Shown: piece after piece, positions 35,292 through 45,960 of the stretch
Position numbering within the stretch: the first letter of the stretch is position 1
Layout: every line of letters starts with the position of its first letter
NCBI GenBank assembly: GCA_010015655.1
Contig: ML976753.1
Location: forward strand, 66,092 to 130,091
Length of the DNA stretch: 64,000 nt
Source: Bimuria novae-zelandiae CBS 107.79
Taxonomy: Eukaryota > Ascomycota > Dothideomycetes > Pleosporales > Didymosphaeriaceae
Reading direction: 5' to 3'
Made by a program: the position numbers and the translations under genes
The notes under the pieces: model-generated
Told to the model about the DNA's origin: nothing
The model's input: the letters and a program-made list of their open reading frames with translations, nothing else
Database searches by the model: none

Positions 35292-35861
35292 ATATTTGAC
35301 TGCGGAAGTGTTGTGGATACGAAATCCTGTAATTTCTATAGTTCTGCCCAACGCCTGGGCACAGCATGTGAGTAGACATGCAGATATGTTCGATGAAAAA
35401 GCCATCTCAGGCATCCCATTTGTGCATCGTACTCCACTGCACAAGGTACTACTCGGCTACATGGTCAAATGGCGCAGGCTTGCGCGAATAAATCTACCCT
35501 CCGATTCAAAACAGCCTAGTATATCGCGTCATAGCATATGGGAGCAGCTTGATTTGAATGATTGTGGAATCTCATGACCGAAGGCTTCATGAGGGGTCCC
35601 CTTCAGCGCTGTCCAAAAGCATTGCTTCTATGCGCCTCGTGCATCATTCGCCCCGCTGCCGCTGCAAGTTCGCGAACGCGCTCAGGCGCGTCTGACGCAA
35701 TGACGTCACTGTTCACATGAAGGCAACGCAACCCAAAGGCACTCAACAAAACAAAGCAGATATAAACCTCGCCCCCTACAGCCGCTCTACCTCAGTAGAA
35801 ACGAACACCAAACTAGATATACCTAAACTACCTCTACGACATCAAGATCGTATCAAAAATC
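35292..35861. promoter_or_regulatory. Intergenic region with TATA box of the CsbD/Hmp1 gene
   Basis: A TATAAA element at 35761-35766 lies 96 bp before the ATG of the next gene, followed by a CT-rich leader. The remainder shows no exon. Confidence 0.5.
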
Positions 35862-36693
35862 ATGTCCGGCAACAAAGATCAGACGTCCACGCTTCAGAGC
35901 GTGGTCGACAAGGCCAGCGCCGCGATCAGTTCTGGCATTGGCGCCTTGACCGGAAACCCCGCCGACAAGGTGAGCCACACATCTCCCTTCCAATTTCCTA
36001 CATGCGTGCGCCTGCAAGGGCCATGAGTGAGCACAGCAATAGCAAGAGCCGCCAGCTCTTCAGCATCGTCGTGCGGTTGTGCGACTGGTCGCTTATGCTG
36101 CTTGGGCCGCTGATTGCTCGCTACGTACGCGCATTCCCTCTTATCACCGCACCGGTGCATCACGAGGTACTCGCAAATACCAGCTAACACGAATCCAGCG
36201 CGAAGCAGAGACGAAGCGCGCAACCGCCGATGCCGAATCCGATCTCTCCCACGCCGCGGCCAAGGCCGGGCCGTTCACCATCACGCCCTCTGGCGCCGCC
36301 AAAGACGACCCCAATCGCTCGGCTGGCAGCTGGAACCAGACCGTGGGCTCGGCCAAGGAGGCTGTTGGCGGGCTTGTGGGCGCTGAGGGCTTGAAGCAGG
36401 AGGGAGCGCGCCAGAATGAGGAAGGCAAGGCACAGGAGGCAGAGGGTCAGGTCAAGGACCTTGGAAAGGGACTGAGCGACCGCGTTGGAGGGGCGATTGG
36501 CGGCGCCGTTGCGGGCCTGACTGTGAGTTGTGCGAGCATAGATTTGGGAAGGATGGCGTGCTAATGGCAGCAGGGCAATGCCGCGCAGCAGAGCGAGGCG
36601 CAACGCCAGCACGACGAGGGCAAGGCGCGTCAACGCGGTGTCGAGGCCGACTTGCAGAAGCAGGTGGAGAAGGATCCCGACTTCAAGGCGTGA
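35862..36693 (+). CDS. CsbD-like stress protein, Hmp1 (mismatch/cruciform DNA recognition) type
   Basis: Exons 35862-35969, 36199-36522 and 36574-36693, with introns of 229 and 51 bp, give 183 aa. The protein is small, hydrophilic and Ala/Gly/Gln/Lys-rich with LEA-like repeats. It starts MSGNKDQTSTLQSVVDKASA, has the segment GSWNQTVGSAKEAVGGLVGA, and ends QRQHDEGKARQRGVEADLQK. These are features of the fungal Hmp1/CsbD group, first noted as cruciform DNA binders and usually stress induced. The long first intron is unusual for this locus. DNA binding is family knowledge only. Confidence 0.85.
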
Positions 36694-37682
36694 GTGGACA
36701 TGTGGACATCACACGGGTAGGCTAGGTGGGTTACGTCGTGTCTGAGTTGGAACGGTTTTATGAGGTTATGGATGATATCCCTTTTCCTAGTTTACGGTTA
36801 TGAATTAAGCTCTCGATTGAATTGTAACGTGTTCTTCTAACTTCTCTGCTTTTGGAAGAGGCTGTTTAAAGAGGGAGAAGATCAGTCCTTTGCCTGGTTA
36901 CGTGAATGCTCTTCTAACAGAGCGAAAGCGAAGAGTTCGACAGTGTGAAAACCTTGCTTCTCTTGTTTCCTTTAGTTTGACAAACAACGCCGAGGCCAAG
37001 ATGCTCAAGTTCTGGTCTATTCCTACATTGTATCAAATCGACGTGAGAACGAATGCAGTATGTCGAGTGCCAATGCATTACCGCGTGCCTTGTAGTGAGA
37101 TCTTCAATGCCGATTAGCCCATACTGTCGTCTCACTTCTTTCGGAGTAGTTCCCGGATTGCACCAGACGAGGCACGGTTTTCACAGCACCACACGTACCA
37201 CGATCTCCGACGAGTGCCGAGATCGAGCCGAGATCTTTTCCAGCATTATTTGCGTTGTTTGGTCGGCGATGATGTATGCTTTCAGGGTTGCTCTGGCCCT
37301 TTGTGGCCATATGACGTGGCGGTGCAATTCCAAGCCACAAACAAGGACGTCACCGGATCACGCGGCGCATTACGCAGGATTTGCCTACAACTTGAAATTC
37401 TTGGATCTGGGTTCCTTCCAGAGAGGTGTGGCCAGCTGCCCGGGAAGGAGCCACCTCATAGTGCCCCGTGCACATCATGTCGTGTGGCTGACTTGAAGAA
37501 GACGCCTACGTCATCGCGACAAACGGGAAGGAATGATGCGTGATAAATAGCATCCGCGCTTCCGGACTGAGGTGATTGACACCGCACTTTTAGACACCCA
37601 AAGTTCTCCTACTACTAGCTAGCCACCTGTACCACACACGAGATTCTCTAAGCACGAGAAACAAACACCACACACCGTCAAC
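36694..37682. other. Intergenic region between the CsbD/Hmp1 gene and PMP3
   Basis: 989 bp. A TATA-like GATAAATA at about 37541-37548 precedes PMP3 by about 135 bp. No exon could be supported despite several open frames. Confidence 0.4.
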
Positions 37683-37964
37683 ATGCCTTTCACCGCAAGG
37701 TAAGTTACTGGCCAGGAACGTCTTTGTTGAGAGAGCAGCTGCTAACGGGTCTGCAGCGACATCATCAAGATCATCTTCGCCATCTTCATTCCCCCGCTGG
37801 GAGTGTTCCTTGAGCGTGGATGCAATGCCGACTTCTTCATCAACATCCTGTTGACCATCCTGGGTTACATTCCGGTAAGTTCCTCTCTTCAGTACATGTA
37901 CCGAAGCGCTTGCTAATCGAGGCAGGGCATTATTCACGCGTTGTACATTATTCTGAAGTTCTAG
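37683..37964 (+). CDS. PMP3: Plasma membrane proteolipid 3
   Basis: Three exons, 37683-37699, 37757-37874 and 37926-37964, give 57 aa (introns 57 and 51 bp). The protein is two hydrophobic helices: DIIKIIFAIFIPPLGVFLER then FFINILLTILGYIPGIIHAL, ending in ILKF. This is the full UPF0057/Pmp3 pattern. Pmp3 proteins sit in the plasma membrane, influence membrane potential and salt tolerance, and are usually stress induced. The intron positions split the protein so that the first exon has only 17 coding bases. Confidence 0.95.
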
Positions 37965-38587
37965 CCGGGGCCGGCACGCGAGTCTCCTTCAGGACATGGA
38001 CCTGAAATGACACGCCATTCACGATACCCTTTTCCTTTCGCCGACTCTCGACATACGAATGCGCACGCCAGTCGACTGCTTTATTGGGTGGTTTAAGCGA
38101 CATGCGGAGTGTGAGGATGGGCTTCTTTGCTCATCATGTAGAGGCACTGTGCACTACATGAAGGCGTTGGTCTCTACGACAGTTTTTGTTTTGGGCCTTT
38201 GTATGATTTGAGGAGCATAGCGTAATGTCAAATTAATGCAAACATCCTATCAACTTCTACTGCTACTCATCATGCGTAAATTTTTTGCGTGGACGGTTGA
38301 AAAGTAAAAGCTGATCGTGCGTGCGAATCGCCGAAACCTGCCAGCGTTCGGGGAGAGGCTGTGACGTGTGCGCCAATGCTGTTGATCCTTCTGCAGGTAG
38401 CTCCCCCCGGACTTCCGCTGGACTTTTTGCTTGGCACGACCATGGAATCTGACCTTCGACTGCGAGAGTGACACCGCAGCATACAGCACCACTGACCAAA
38501 AATCCCACGGCAACCGCGCATACACATGTCTTCCCGCATCCTCGCTCCCCGACAAACCAACACGCCACCCAACCGGGCTAAACAGCG
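37965..38587. other. Intergenic region between PMP3 and the CNOT11-like gene
   Basis: 623 bp holding the PMP3 3' end and the next promoter. Open frames on the minus strand here overlap each other and match nothing I recognise. Confidence 0.4.
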
Positions 38588-39735
38588 ATGAACGCAGCCC
38601 TCACCCAAGCCGAGATCGAAGCTCTCAGCAATGCCGACTGCTTCTGTGAAGACGCGAACCGTCAGCTCGGCCATGCTGGTGCATACAGAGACGCCGTCAG
38701 CTCAGGCGTTTTTGAAGAGTCGCTGAGGCTGAAGAACACGCTGGACGCGTACGAAGCGACAGGTAAGGCACCTACCCTGCACAGAGACGGGACTGTGGCA
38801 CGAGTCTGACTCCAGCTTCAACAGCCAAGTCCAAGCCTTCATGGGAGACGCTCTCGGTGCTTGTAAACTGCGAATACAGGCTCTACGTCCTCAACCAGAC
38901 CACGCCGCTGCGCAACAATCCCTTTCTGTCGCACTGGGTCGAGGCCATCCAGCGGCTGGGGACGCCCACCGCGCGGGGCCAGAAAAGAGCAGATGGCCCC
39001 GTGACCAGCGATGAGGTCAATACGGTGCGCGTAGAGCTCATCAAAGCCCTCGTGCAATCGCGCAACCCCTCGCAATTCGCCCGCATCACTCCGCACCAGC
39101 TGCACCACAACTTTGTAGAGATGCGGCAGACGTCCTTGTTCAACATCAGGACCTACATCCGCATGCTCGAAGAAGAAGGCATCTACGAGCGCACACCCTC
39201 GCCCGACGGCGACTCGCCTACGAGCACCGCCTCGGAGCCTTCGAAGCCTGCAGCTGGCAAGCTGAACGAGTTTCAGCGCTGGAAGATGGGGCTTCTCTCG
39301 AGGTTAGAAACTGAGCCCGCGCTCGCCATCTCAGAGCTCACACACCTCCCTATAGAGCTATCTTCCCTCGACTTCCTAACTACGTTGCTGCAAGAGCAGA
39401 CGCTGCAGTCGCTGGGCATAGAACCGGCGCCCGTGATCGCAGACTTCATCCAGCACGTGCTGCGGCTGACGGAGCAGATGGGGCAGCCAGACTCCTCGGA
39501 TATGCTGGAGGGAGTGCTGGACAACGAGCGTCTCGTGGAGAGTGGACGGGAGGCGCAGACAAGGGCCGTCAAGTTGTTACTGCTTTTCATGCGAAATCTC
39601 ATTCGCAAGGCTTTGTTGCCGCTCGAATCGATATACTTCGAGATACAAGAGATTTGCGTTAGGTATGTGTGGATCAGGGAGGTGAGGGAGTTCAAGGCTT
39701 TTGTGGAAGAGGGCGAGGAACGAGACGAGGGTTAG
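38588..39735 (+). CDS. CCR4-NOT complex subunit 11-like protein
   Basis: Two exons, 38588-38762 and 38825-39735 (intron 62 bp), encode 361 aa. The C-terminal part, LLLFMRNLIRKALLPLESIY then FEIQEICVRYVWIREVREF, aligns by eye with the CNOT11 (C2orf29/DUF2363) end, where [20 protein letters not shown] is found. The N-terminal half is helical, with LYVLNQTTPLRNNPFLSHW. In animals CNOT11 anchors CNOT10 to the CCR4-NOT deadenylase. The identification rests on motif memory for one domain. The start ATG has no competitor in the first exon. Confidence 0.65.
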
Positions 39736-41319
39736 GCTTAATTCAAGAGAGACAGCCGAAGGTTACGCGGGTTAGTGAGGAAGAGCTAGGAAGTTCAACG
39801 CACGTCAGTGGACATGATCCCTTTATTGCTTCTTTCCTTTTGTCAAATATCTCACTTTCGCATTAAGCAATCGGAATGGTGGCGGTAACAGTTTCTTTCG
39901 TCTTGTTTGCGACGAGGTTCCGGACGTGCAGCACCCACATCGCCAGCCTGGAATCACAAGGAAAACGCACGCAGTGGAGGAGAGTGTTCGATGATTTCAA
40001 TATGAGGCTGGGGACTCCACTGAGTAATGGCTGAAGCACATACTGGGCGATGCAGAGCTGGCTGAAACTATCTTTGTAGGTGGAAGCGACCAATTAGCGG
40101 TGGTCCGCGGCATATCGCGCTAAGCAGAAGTCGATCTCCAAACCAATCCGTTTCACTATCTGTGCTCCCAAACATTTGACAGCTATTGCAAAACTCAGTT
40201 CCTTTTGCACACCAGTTTTTGCAGTGGGATGCCAGAATCGAGACGCCGCTCATGCTATTGGCCATGAAGACAGACAAGCCAATCCTGTCGGCTTTGTGCT
40301 GTATCAGTATGCCTATGGTGAAAGTTCCGGAACCGACTTGAAAGCAGGAAGAGGAGGAATGTTTGTATAGGACCTAACACCCTCGCTCTCGGATAGGGCA
40401 CGGCTACCAGGTCTTGCGGTCTCGTCTGTGGTAGGTACGCTCAATACGGGCGATCTGCCGTGAGGTTTAGTCTCGCCCGAATCCCACACTGCCAAACAAG
40501 ATCTGATGCAGCCTTGCGCTGCGTCTCTTATGCCTCACCGCAGTCTTCACCCGTGTAGCTCGGAATAGCAATTTTTGGAAGCCTCAGTGGGGTGCTCGTC
40601 AACAGCGCAAACAGTCATAGGTCACTGGTCGATAATCCACGCTTCAAGTGTTTTGAATCAGGTAGGTTTTGAGCTCCATAACGTCCCGAAACGGCATACT
40701 CAGATGAACCCTGTCAGATATCAAACATCAATGCGCTCGACGTCTCCCGCTCCAACGTTGTTCCGACGATCGTTCTGTTTCCAGGCCAAGCACAGCCAAG
40801 GTGTCCCTGCCCAATCTTCTGGAGAAATCCCTTCCCGCTGCGGCTGCGGATATCCCGACACTAATTCTACTATTCTAGTCATGGCTCTATTTCTGTCGAT
40901 ATCGTTCGACCGAAGTCGTCTCACCCGCAGTGTTGGGAGTCCTCCATCCGGTCTCATGACAGTATTGTGCAGCGGCTTTCGAGCTCCGTGCCCCTAGCAA
41001 CGCCTCCAGACGGAAAAGCCTGTTCTGCCACGCTCCGGACGATGCTTGGATGCCACCAAGCTTTTTCGCCGAGCTATGGCGTCTGTGACGGGTCTGGCAA
41101 AGCGTATATAAGGTATCGCAACCTCCTCGAATGGAAAAACCATCAACTCATCAGCTTTTCAGTTCTTCGACAGCACCTTTCCAGACTCGCCTCTTTCTAA
41201 TACCTTCTTGCGCCGGTCGCTTGTTGAAAACCCTCCTTAAGCTTAATTTACACTTCTCTCCTTGACCGTCAGCTTCGCCAAGTTTTAATTTTCTTTTATC
41301 GACAAATCCGAATATCAAG
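39736..41319. promoter_or_regulatory. Intergenic region with TATA box of the Egh16-type gene
   Basis: 1.58 kb. A clear TATATAAGG at about 41105-41113 lies about 215 bp before the ATG at 41320, followed by CT-rich sequence. The part 39863-40957 may hold a decayed minus-strand gene, listed separately. Confidence 0.45.
39863..40957 (-). pseudogene. Possible decayed or unrecognised minus-strand gene
   Basis: Several minus-strand pieces read like protein: an ATG-started 78-aa frame from 40957, a piece ending PTTDETARPGSRALSESE, and one with GLSVFMANSMSGVSILASH. A further piece has QLCIAQYVLQPLLSGVPSLI. The second and third can be joined across a possible 69-bp intron (about 40309-40377, GTGTTAGG to CCATAG). 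The last piece needs a frame change near 40088. I do not recognise the product. It may be a frameshifted remnant, or chance. Confidence 0.25.
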
Positions 41320-42508
41320 ATGCGTTACTCTCTCGCTGCTATTGCTGCCTTTGCGGCTTCCACCTCTGCGCACGGTGTTATCACCCAGGTTCAGGGCGCA
41401 AACGGTGTGAACATGCCTGGACTCTCTGGTGAGTACTTCTCGACCCAATAGCCTTGGTTCCACTTTGCCCTCCTGCGATATCCGGCCTGCCTTTCCGGCG
41501 TGGTAACGGTGGACCCTGATTTTGGTCATCATGTGACACAACCTTTATGAATGTCTGGCTGACGATGAATAGTTCAGGATGGTACTCCCCGTGACTGTGC
41601 CTCGCCCCTCTGCGGCTCCGAAGCTGACACCTCAATTATCCGCGCGAAAGAGATGGGTGGCAAGGCTTCTGCTCTTGGCCGTACCCAGGGTGGTGGTCCA
41701 GTTGACGCTGGCGCCGCGATTGCTGCCTTCATGGGTGGTGCTGGTGGCGCTGCCGGTGCCGCTGGTGCGGGTGCTGCCACGGGTGCTGCCACGGGTGCTG
41801 GTGCCACGGGTGCTGCCAAGGGTGCTGCCACGGGTGCTGCCACGGGTGCTGGTGCCGCCGGGACCAAGCGCCAGTTGCTCGCAGCACTTACAGGCAAAGG
41901 AAAGGGAAAAGCAGGAGCTAAAGGCGCTGCAGGAGCTGCAGGCGCCGGCACTAAGACCCCCAAAGGCACAACTGAGAACGCTGTCGCGGCCTCCGCCGGC
42001 GCGGGTGCTGCCTCTGGCCTCCCGACCACCGCGGACGACGGCACGATCACCATGACCTTCCACCAGGTCAACCAGGACGGCGCCGGCCCGCTCACCGCCC
42101 AGATCGACGCCACCTCCGGCGGCACCGACCCCGCTGCGTTCCAGGACGCCCAGGTCACGCAGGATGTGCCCGGCATTGGTATCGGAGGTCTTTCTGCTGC
42201 TACCACGACTGACTTCCCCGTCAAGGTACGTTCTTTTCTTTTTCACATCCTCTACTTCCTGGTACTGTGTGAGGAGTGAATAAGTGCTAATACGCGAGCA
42301 GGTCCAAATGCCCCAGGGCATGACATGCCAGGGTACCGCCGGTGGCGCGTCCAACGTCTGCATCGTCCGCATGCAGAACAGCGCTCTCGCTGGTCCCTTC
42401 GGTGGCTCGGCGGCTTTCACTCAGAGCACGGCGGCAAAGAAGCGTGCTGTTGAATACAACCTCCGCAAGAGGCACATGGCTCGTGGTATCCTCGGCAAGC
42501 CGGAGTAA
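41320..42508 (+). CDS. Egh16-type secreted protein (gEgh16/GAS family)
   Basis: Exons 41320-41428, 41573-42225 and 42302-42508 (introns 144 and 76 bp) encode 322 aa. The start MRYSLAAIAAFAASTSAHGV is a signal peptide with the typical HGV after cleavage. QGANGVNMPGLSVQDGTPRD and GGKASALGRTQGGGPVDAG are family hallmarks. The C-terminal part has paired cysteines (MTCQGTAGGASNVCIV). In between lies an Ala/Gly/Thr-rich repeat (GAATGAATGAGATG, about 41750-41870) encoded by a GGTGCTGCCACG minisatellite. Relatives are induced in appressoria of plant and insect pathogens, but also occur in saprobes. The acceptor at 41572 must be used: the one at 41577 gives an early stop. Confidence 0.87.
41755..41865 (+). 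repeat. In-frame minisatellite in the Egh16-type gene
   Basis: Imperfect 12-base units GGTGCTGCCACG and GGTGCTGGTGCC repeat and encode Gly-Ala-Ala-Thr or Gly-Ala-Gly-Ala. The repeat stays in frame, so length changes would alter the linker without breaking the protein. Confidence 0.75.
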
Positions 42509-42705
42509 GCGGTGGTTTGGTAGCGGGTTGCTGGGCAATCGGCGGTATTGGAAGATGAGACTTGTACATAAGTTGGTCACTAACTGCATTCGCTAATTGG
42601 TTTTGTGTAATTTTGAGAAAGAGAGGGGAGTAATTTGTATATAGGCGGGTCTGGAATGTGTTTGTTGATCCATGAGCGTACCCTCTTGCGAGTGTGATGT
42701 ATGCC

Positions 42706-42747
42706 TTATCCCTTGCACCGGCAACATCGCCCGCACACGGACCACCT
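42706..42747 (+). repeat. Left terminal inverted repeat of the piggyBac-like element
   Basis: Starts TTATCCCTTGCACCGG and ends ACGGACCACCT. It is the exact reverse complement of 44964-45005 and is GC-rich, unlike the interior. Confidence 0.9.
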
Positions 42748-43463
42748 CTTAATAGCTAATTAGATAATTAATTACTAAAACACTAAGACCTGCGTCATAA
42801 TGTTAGTAATTATTAATTACTAGCTAAAACATAACTTTTTTAAAATTTTTAGTATATATAAGCATGCTAAAACATGCAGCGCCTATTAGTAATAATTTTA
42901 ACTTTATAAAATTTATAAAGTATAGTTAAAAAGATAGTATTTTACTTAACTTACTACGCACGCTACTAGCTACCTAGTAACTACTTAAAATAAATAATCT
43001 ATATACTTTTAGACGCGCTTAGTTACCTTAGTATATAAATATTAATTTTCTTATTTTTTTATTTAACTTGTTTTATAACGCTAAGCTTCTTAATTAAATT
43101 ATATACTATATAAATTAGCACGCTAAAAAGCTTTAAACTAAAGCGCTATTAACGCCTAACTATTATAAATAAAAACTAATGTTACTAAGCGAGCTATATA
43201 CCTACTTTAGAATTATTATATATATAGCACTTTATAAAGAGCCGTCGCTTAAGGAGTATTAGCGGAAACTTTATAGGACAGCGCCTACGCATAAAGTTAA
43301 CCTCTACATGTTACAGAAATACTAGAAGTAGCTAGATTAATACTTATACCTAATAAAGGTTAATTAGAGCTTTAAATTACCCTTTAGCTAAGTATAAAGT
43401 TTTTTAGAGTTATTACGCGAGCGTAGCTTTAAGTACTAAACTTTTAGTAAGTACCTTTATATT

Positions 43464-43770
43464 AATAAAGTAATAGTAAGATTTATAGGACGCGCGAGTA
43501 AGGTTATTATAATTAAAATAAAACTAATATTAGAGGGGTATAAAATTTAGTATTTAGCTAATAATAAAGTAATTCTAAACTAGTTATTTTATGCTAGAGG
43601 TGCCGGGCGAGGTCTAGTAAACTTACTTACTTTTATAGGAGTAGAAACGCTGCCCTTTACGCTAACTAAGTCTATTTTTATTATTTTTATACTTACTAAA
43701 GACGCTACTAGGCGTTGTTAATTTCTACTAAATTATTATATTATCTAGGATAATAATCTCTTTAATACTA
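43464..43770 (+). pseudogene. Remnant of piggyBac-like transposase core
   Basis: This is the best preserved part of the dead transposase. It holds the catalytic-Asp region (now NKVIVRF), a GRASK stretch, YLANNKVILN, LFYARGAGRGL and DNNLFNT. Stops TAG and TAA replace sense codons, mostly where CAG, CAA or TGG would be expected. Confidence 0.7.
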
Positions 43771-44963
43771 TTCTTATACTTAAATATTTAAAAGATAATA
43801 GTGTAGGGTGCGCGGGCACTATAAAGATAATAAAAATAGTAATAAAAGAGAGATTTGAGTTAAACGCGATAGTAAAACTAATATTTAAGGCGCCTATAGT
43901 AGTAACGCGCGCTTACGTAAAGCTAACTAAAAAGCGCTTTAATAATAACCTTATAAAGCTTAAGATAACGTTTTTAGGCAAAATAAAATAAAAAGAAACG
44001 TACTAGGCGCTCTTAAAGAGTAAAAAAGTCTTATAAGTTACTTAAAGAAATAATTAAGTAGTTTTTTTTACTAGTACTATTACTAAGGGTAAGTTTCTTA
44101 AAGCTTAATAATATACTAAGACTTACTAATAAGAGTTACTACCTAACTACTTACCTTATTATAAAGCTCCGCCGTTACTCTAAAACCTCTTAAAGAGACT
44201 AAAAACTATTTAAAAAGGCCTTTAGTAATAAGCCTATTAAGTTATTAGGCATACCTAAGATAATAGACGACTATAATAAGTATAAAAGTAAGATAGATTA
44301 GTTTAACTAAGTAAAGAGCTACTATAGTGTCTAGTAAGCTAAGCGGCGCACATAGAAGCCCCTTTAGTACTTTTTACTAAATCTTATACTTAATAATTAT
44401 TATAGACTCTTCTCCTACTCCTCCTCTACTATTACTAAACGTGGCGGCTATAAGAAGTTCTTATATAACTTTATTAAGTAGTTATTTAAGCGTGGTAGAT
44501 AATTAGTAAGGGGCTATAAAAAGCGCGAGAAACTTAATAATATTATTATTATTAAAAAAAAGCGCTTATAAGTCTATAAGGCTATTTAAAAAGTCTAAGA
44601 CCTATACTACTTGTGTTAAAAACGCATATTAATTACACAAGTCTTAGATATCTTAGGCACCTCTAGGTTATGTGTCTGGCAATCTATAGCAACGTAAGCG
44701 TGCCTAGCGTCCTCCGCGTACTTACTATAGGTGTACGCTTTGCCGCTTGCCTTTATATAGGCCAGAAATCAGGCCTAAGTGCTGGCAGGAGCACCTCCAA
44801 CGACATTAAACTATTAAAGAAGTTAATATAAAAGCAAGCTTAAGTATTAAGTAATTAAAAGTTAAGACCTCTAAAAATGTAATTTTTATACAAATTTCTA
44901 TACAAACTGTATTAATTCTGGTGTTCTGCCCAGATCGGAGCGATCATCCGATTGGCTATCACC

Positions 44964-45005
44964 AGGTGGTCCGTGTGCGGGCGATGTTGCCGGTGCAAGG
45001 GATAA
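44964..45005 (-). repeat. Right terminal inverted repeat of the piggyBac-like element
   Basis: Exact reverse complement of 42706-42747. The 50 bp just inside it (44915-44963) are also not AT-rich. Confidence 0.9.
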
Positions 45006-45629
45006 TGTGAACGGTGCGCTAGTGAAGTAGCGCGCAAGTTTGAGATGGGTGAATTGGTATAGGAGAGACGTGTTGCGCTGCCGTTTGCCTTGCACATTTG
45101 CTTTACAAGACTCTAGAAACATAAGATGGGTTCATCCTGCAGTACGTGACTCTTTGGGGAAGATCGGTTGGAGGTCAGTTGGAAACTGGATGGTATGTGA
45201 TGAGCGCGGGTAAAGCAGCTACGAGGTATCTGGCTTGGTCAATGGAGAGATTTATTCGCCGCTTAGCTACGTGAGATATGAGTGCTTTGCGCCTTGAGCG
45301 GCCAGCAACAGCCCGCTATCAGCGCCTTCGCTGGTCAGTCGCAGAGGGTCGGGCTTTTACAATCAAGGCCCTCTGTGTGTAAAGTCCGAGAGGAGCAATA
45401 CTATCGCGTAAGCAGCAGTGCATAGCCTTGAGGCGCGGCTTCCAGGTCCAGCGTACAGGCCAGTAAAGCGAGCGGCACCAGACGCCCTGCTCTACTATTG
45501 AACTGTACACACGCGTCTCTCACCTCACGGCTGTGTATCTGGTAGTGCGCCGACATCACCGCCCGCAACCTGCGTCTCTCACCTCACTTTTCCGCACCAC
45601 AATGCTTAAACCACCAGATACCACTCACT
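45006..45629. other. Intergenic region before RNA copy B
   Basis: 624 bp of ordinary composition with no supported exon. Confidence 0.4.
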
Positions 45630-45861
45630 TATATAATACCCTTCAAGCGACTTTCTATCGCAATTTGAGCAAGCGCTCACAAGCTGCGGCAATTGGCCTA
45701 GCGGGTAGTGGCAGGAGCAAGACCTTCGTCTTGCCTCACTTCACGTTAGGGTAACTAATGTCATCCACAGAGCAACTATTCGAGTCGTGACAACAGCAAA
45801 CCAATTCGTGAGAATGAGTTTCTGGGCGTGTAACCGTCACGATGAGCGAGCGTTTCTTTTT
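45630..45861 (+). ncRNA. Candidate Pol III-transcribed structured RNA or tRNA-derived element, copy B
   Basis: It has TATATAA at 45630-45636, an A-box TGGCCTAGCGG at 45694-45704, a B-box-like TTCGAGTC at 45779-45786 and T5 at 45857-45861. The TATA-to-A-box distance is 64 nt, as in copy A. GCAAGAC (45717-45723) pairs with GTCTTGC (45728-45734) over a four-base loop; in copy A the middle pair is G-C instead of A-T. Blocks GCTGCGGCAA, AGGGTAAC, AATGTCATCCA and TTTCTTTTTGCT are shared with copy A, while the sequence between has diverged and the hairpin loop differs in length. Confidence 0.55.
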
Positions 45862-45897
45862 GCTATTGGAGGGAGGTTTTTTGTAGGTTCCCTTGTG

Positions 45898-45960
45898 AAG
45901 GGTGGAGGGCGAGGAGGGCGAGGAGGGCGAGGAGGGGCGGGGAGGGAGGAGGAAAGTGTG
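45898..45960 (+). repeat. GGGCGAGGA tandem repeat
   Basis: A purine-rich run with about four copies of a 9-base unit GGGCGAGGA followed by GGGGAGGGAGGAGG. It lies just downstream of RNA copy B. Confidence 0.7.

Larger units (their letters stand above)
42706..45005. mobile_element. RIP-mutated piggyBac-like DNA transposon with 42-bp terminal inverted repeats
   Basis: A 2300-bp element bounded by two identical inverted repeats at 42706-42747 and 44964-45005. The interior is very AT-rich with hardly any CA or TG dinucleotides, the mark of heavy RIP. The transposase reads on the plus strand but is full of stops. From 43464 it gives NKVIVRFIGR, which differs from the piggyBac-type DEAMVRFTGR only by changes that single G-to-A or C-to-T transitions explain. 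EGYKI, YLANNKVILN and DNNLFNT also match the DDE_Tnp_1_7 layout. A TTAA target duplication is not seen: the ends are TTAT and ATAA. It cannot be active. Confidence 0.8.

Noticed and set aside
41579..42420. Long frames antisense to and in other frames of the Egh16-type gene.
   Set aside because: They are shadows of the GC-rich Ala/Gly repeat; only the spliced plus-strand frame has signal peptide and family motifs.
42706..45005. Tc1/mariner assignment of the AT-rich element, because a TA duplication can be read at its ends.
   Set aside because: The degraded transposase matches the piggyBac core, not the mariner DDE/D layout.
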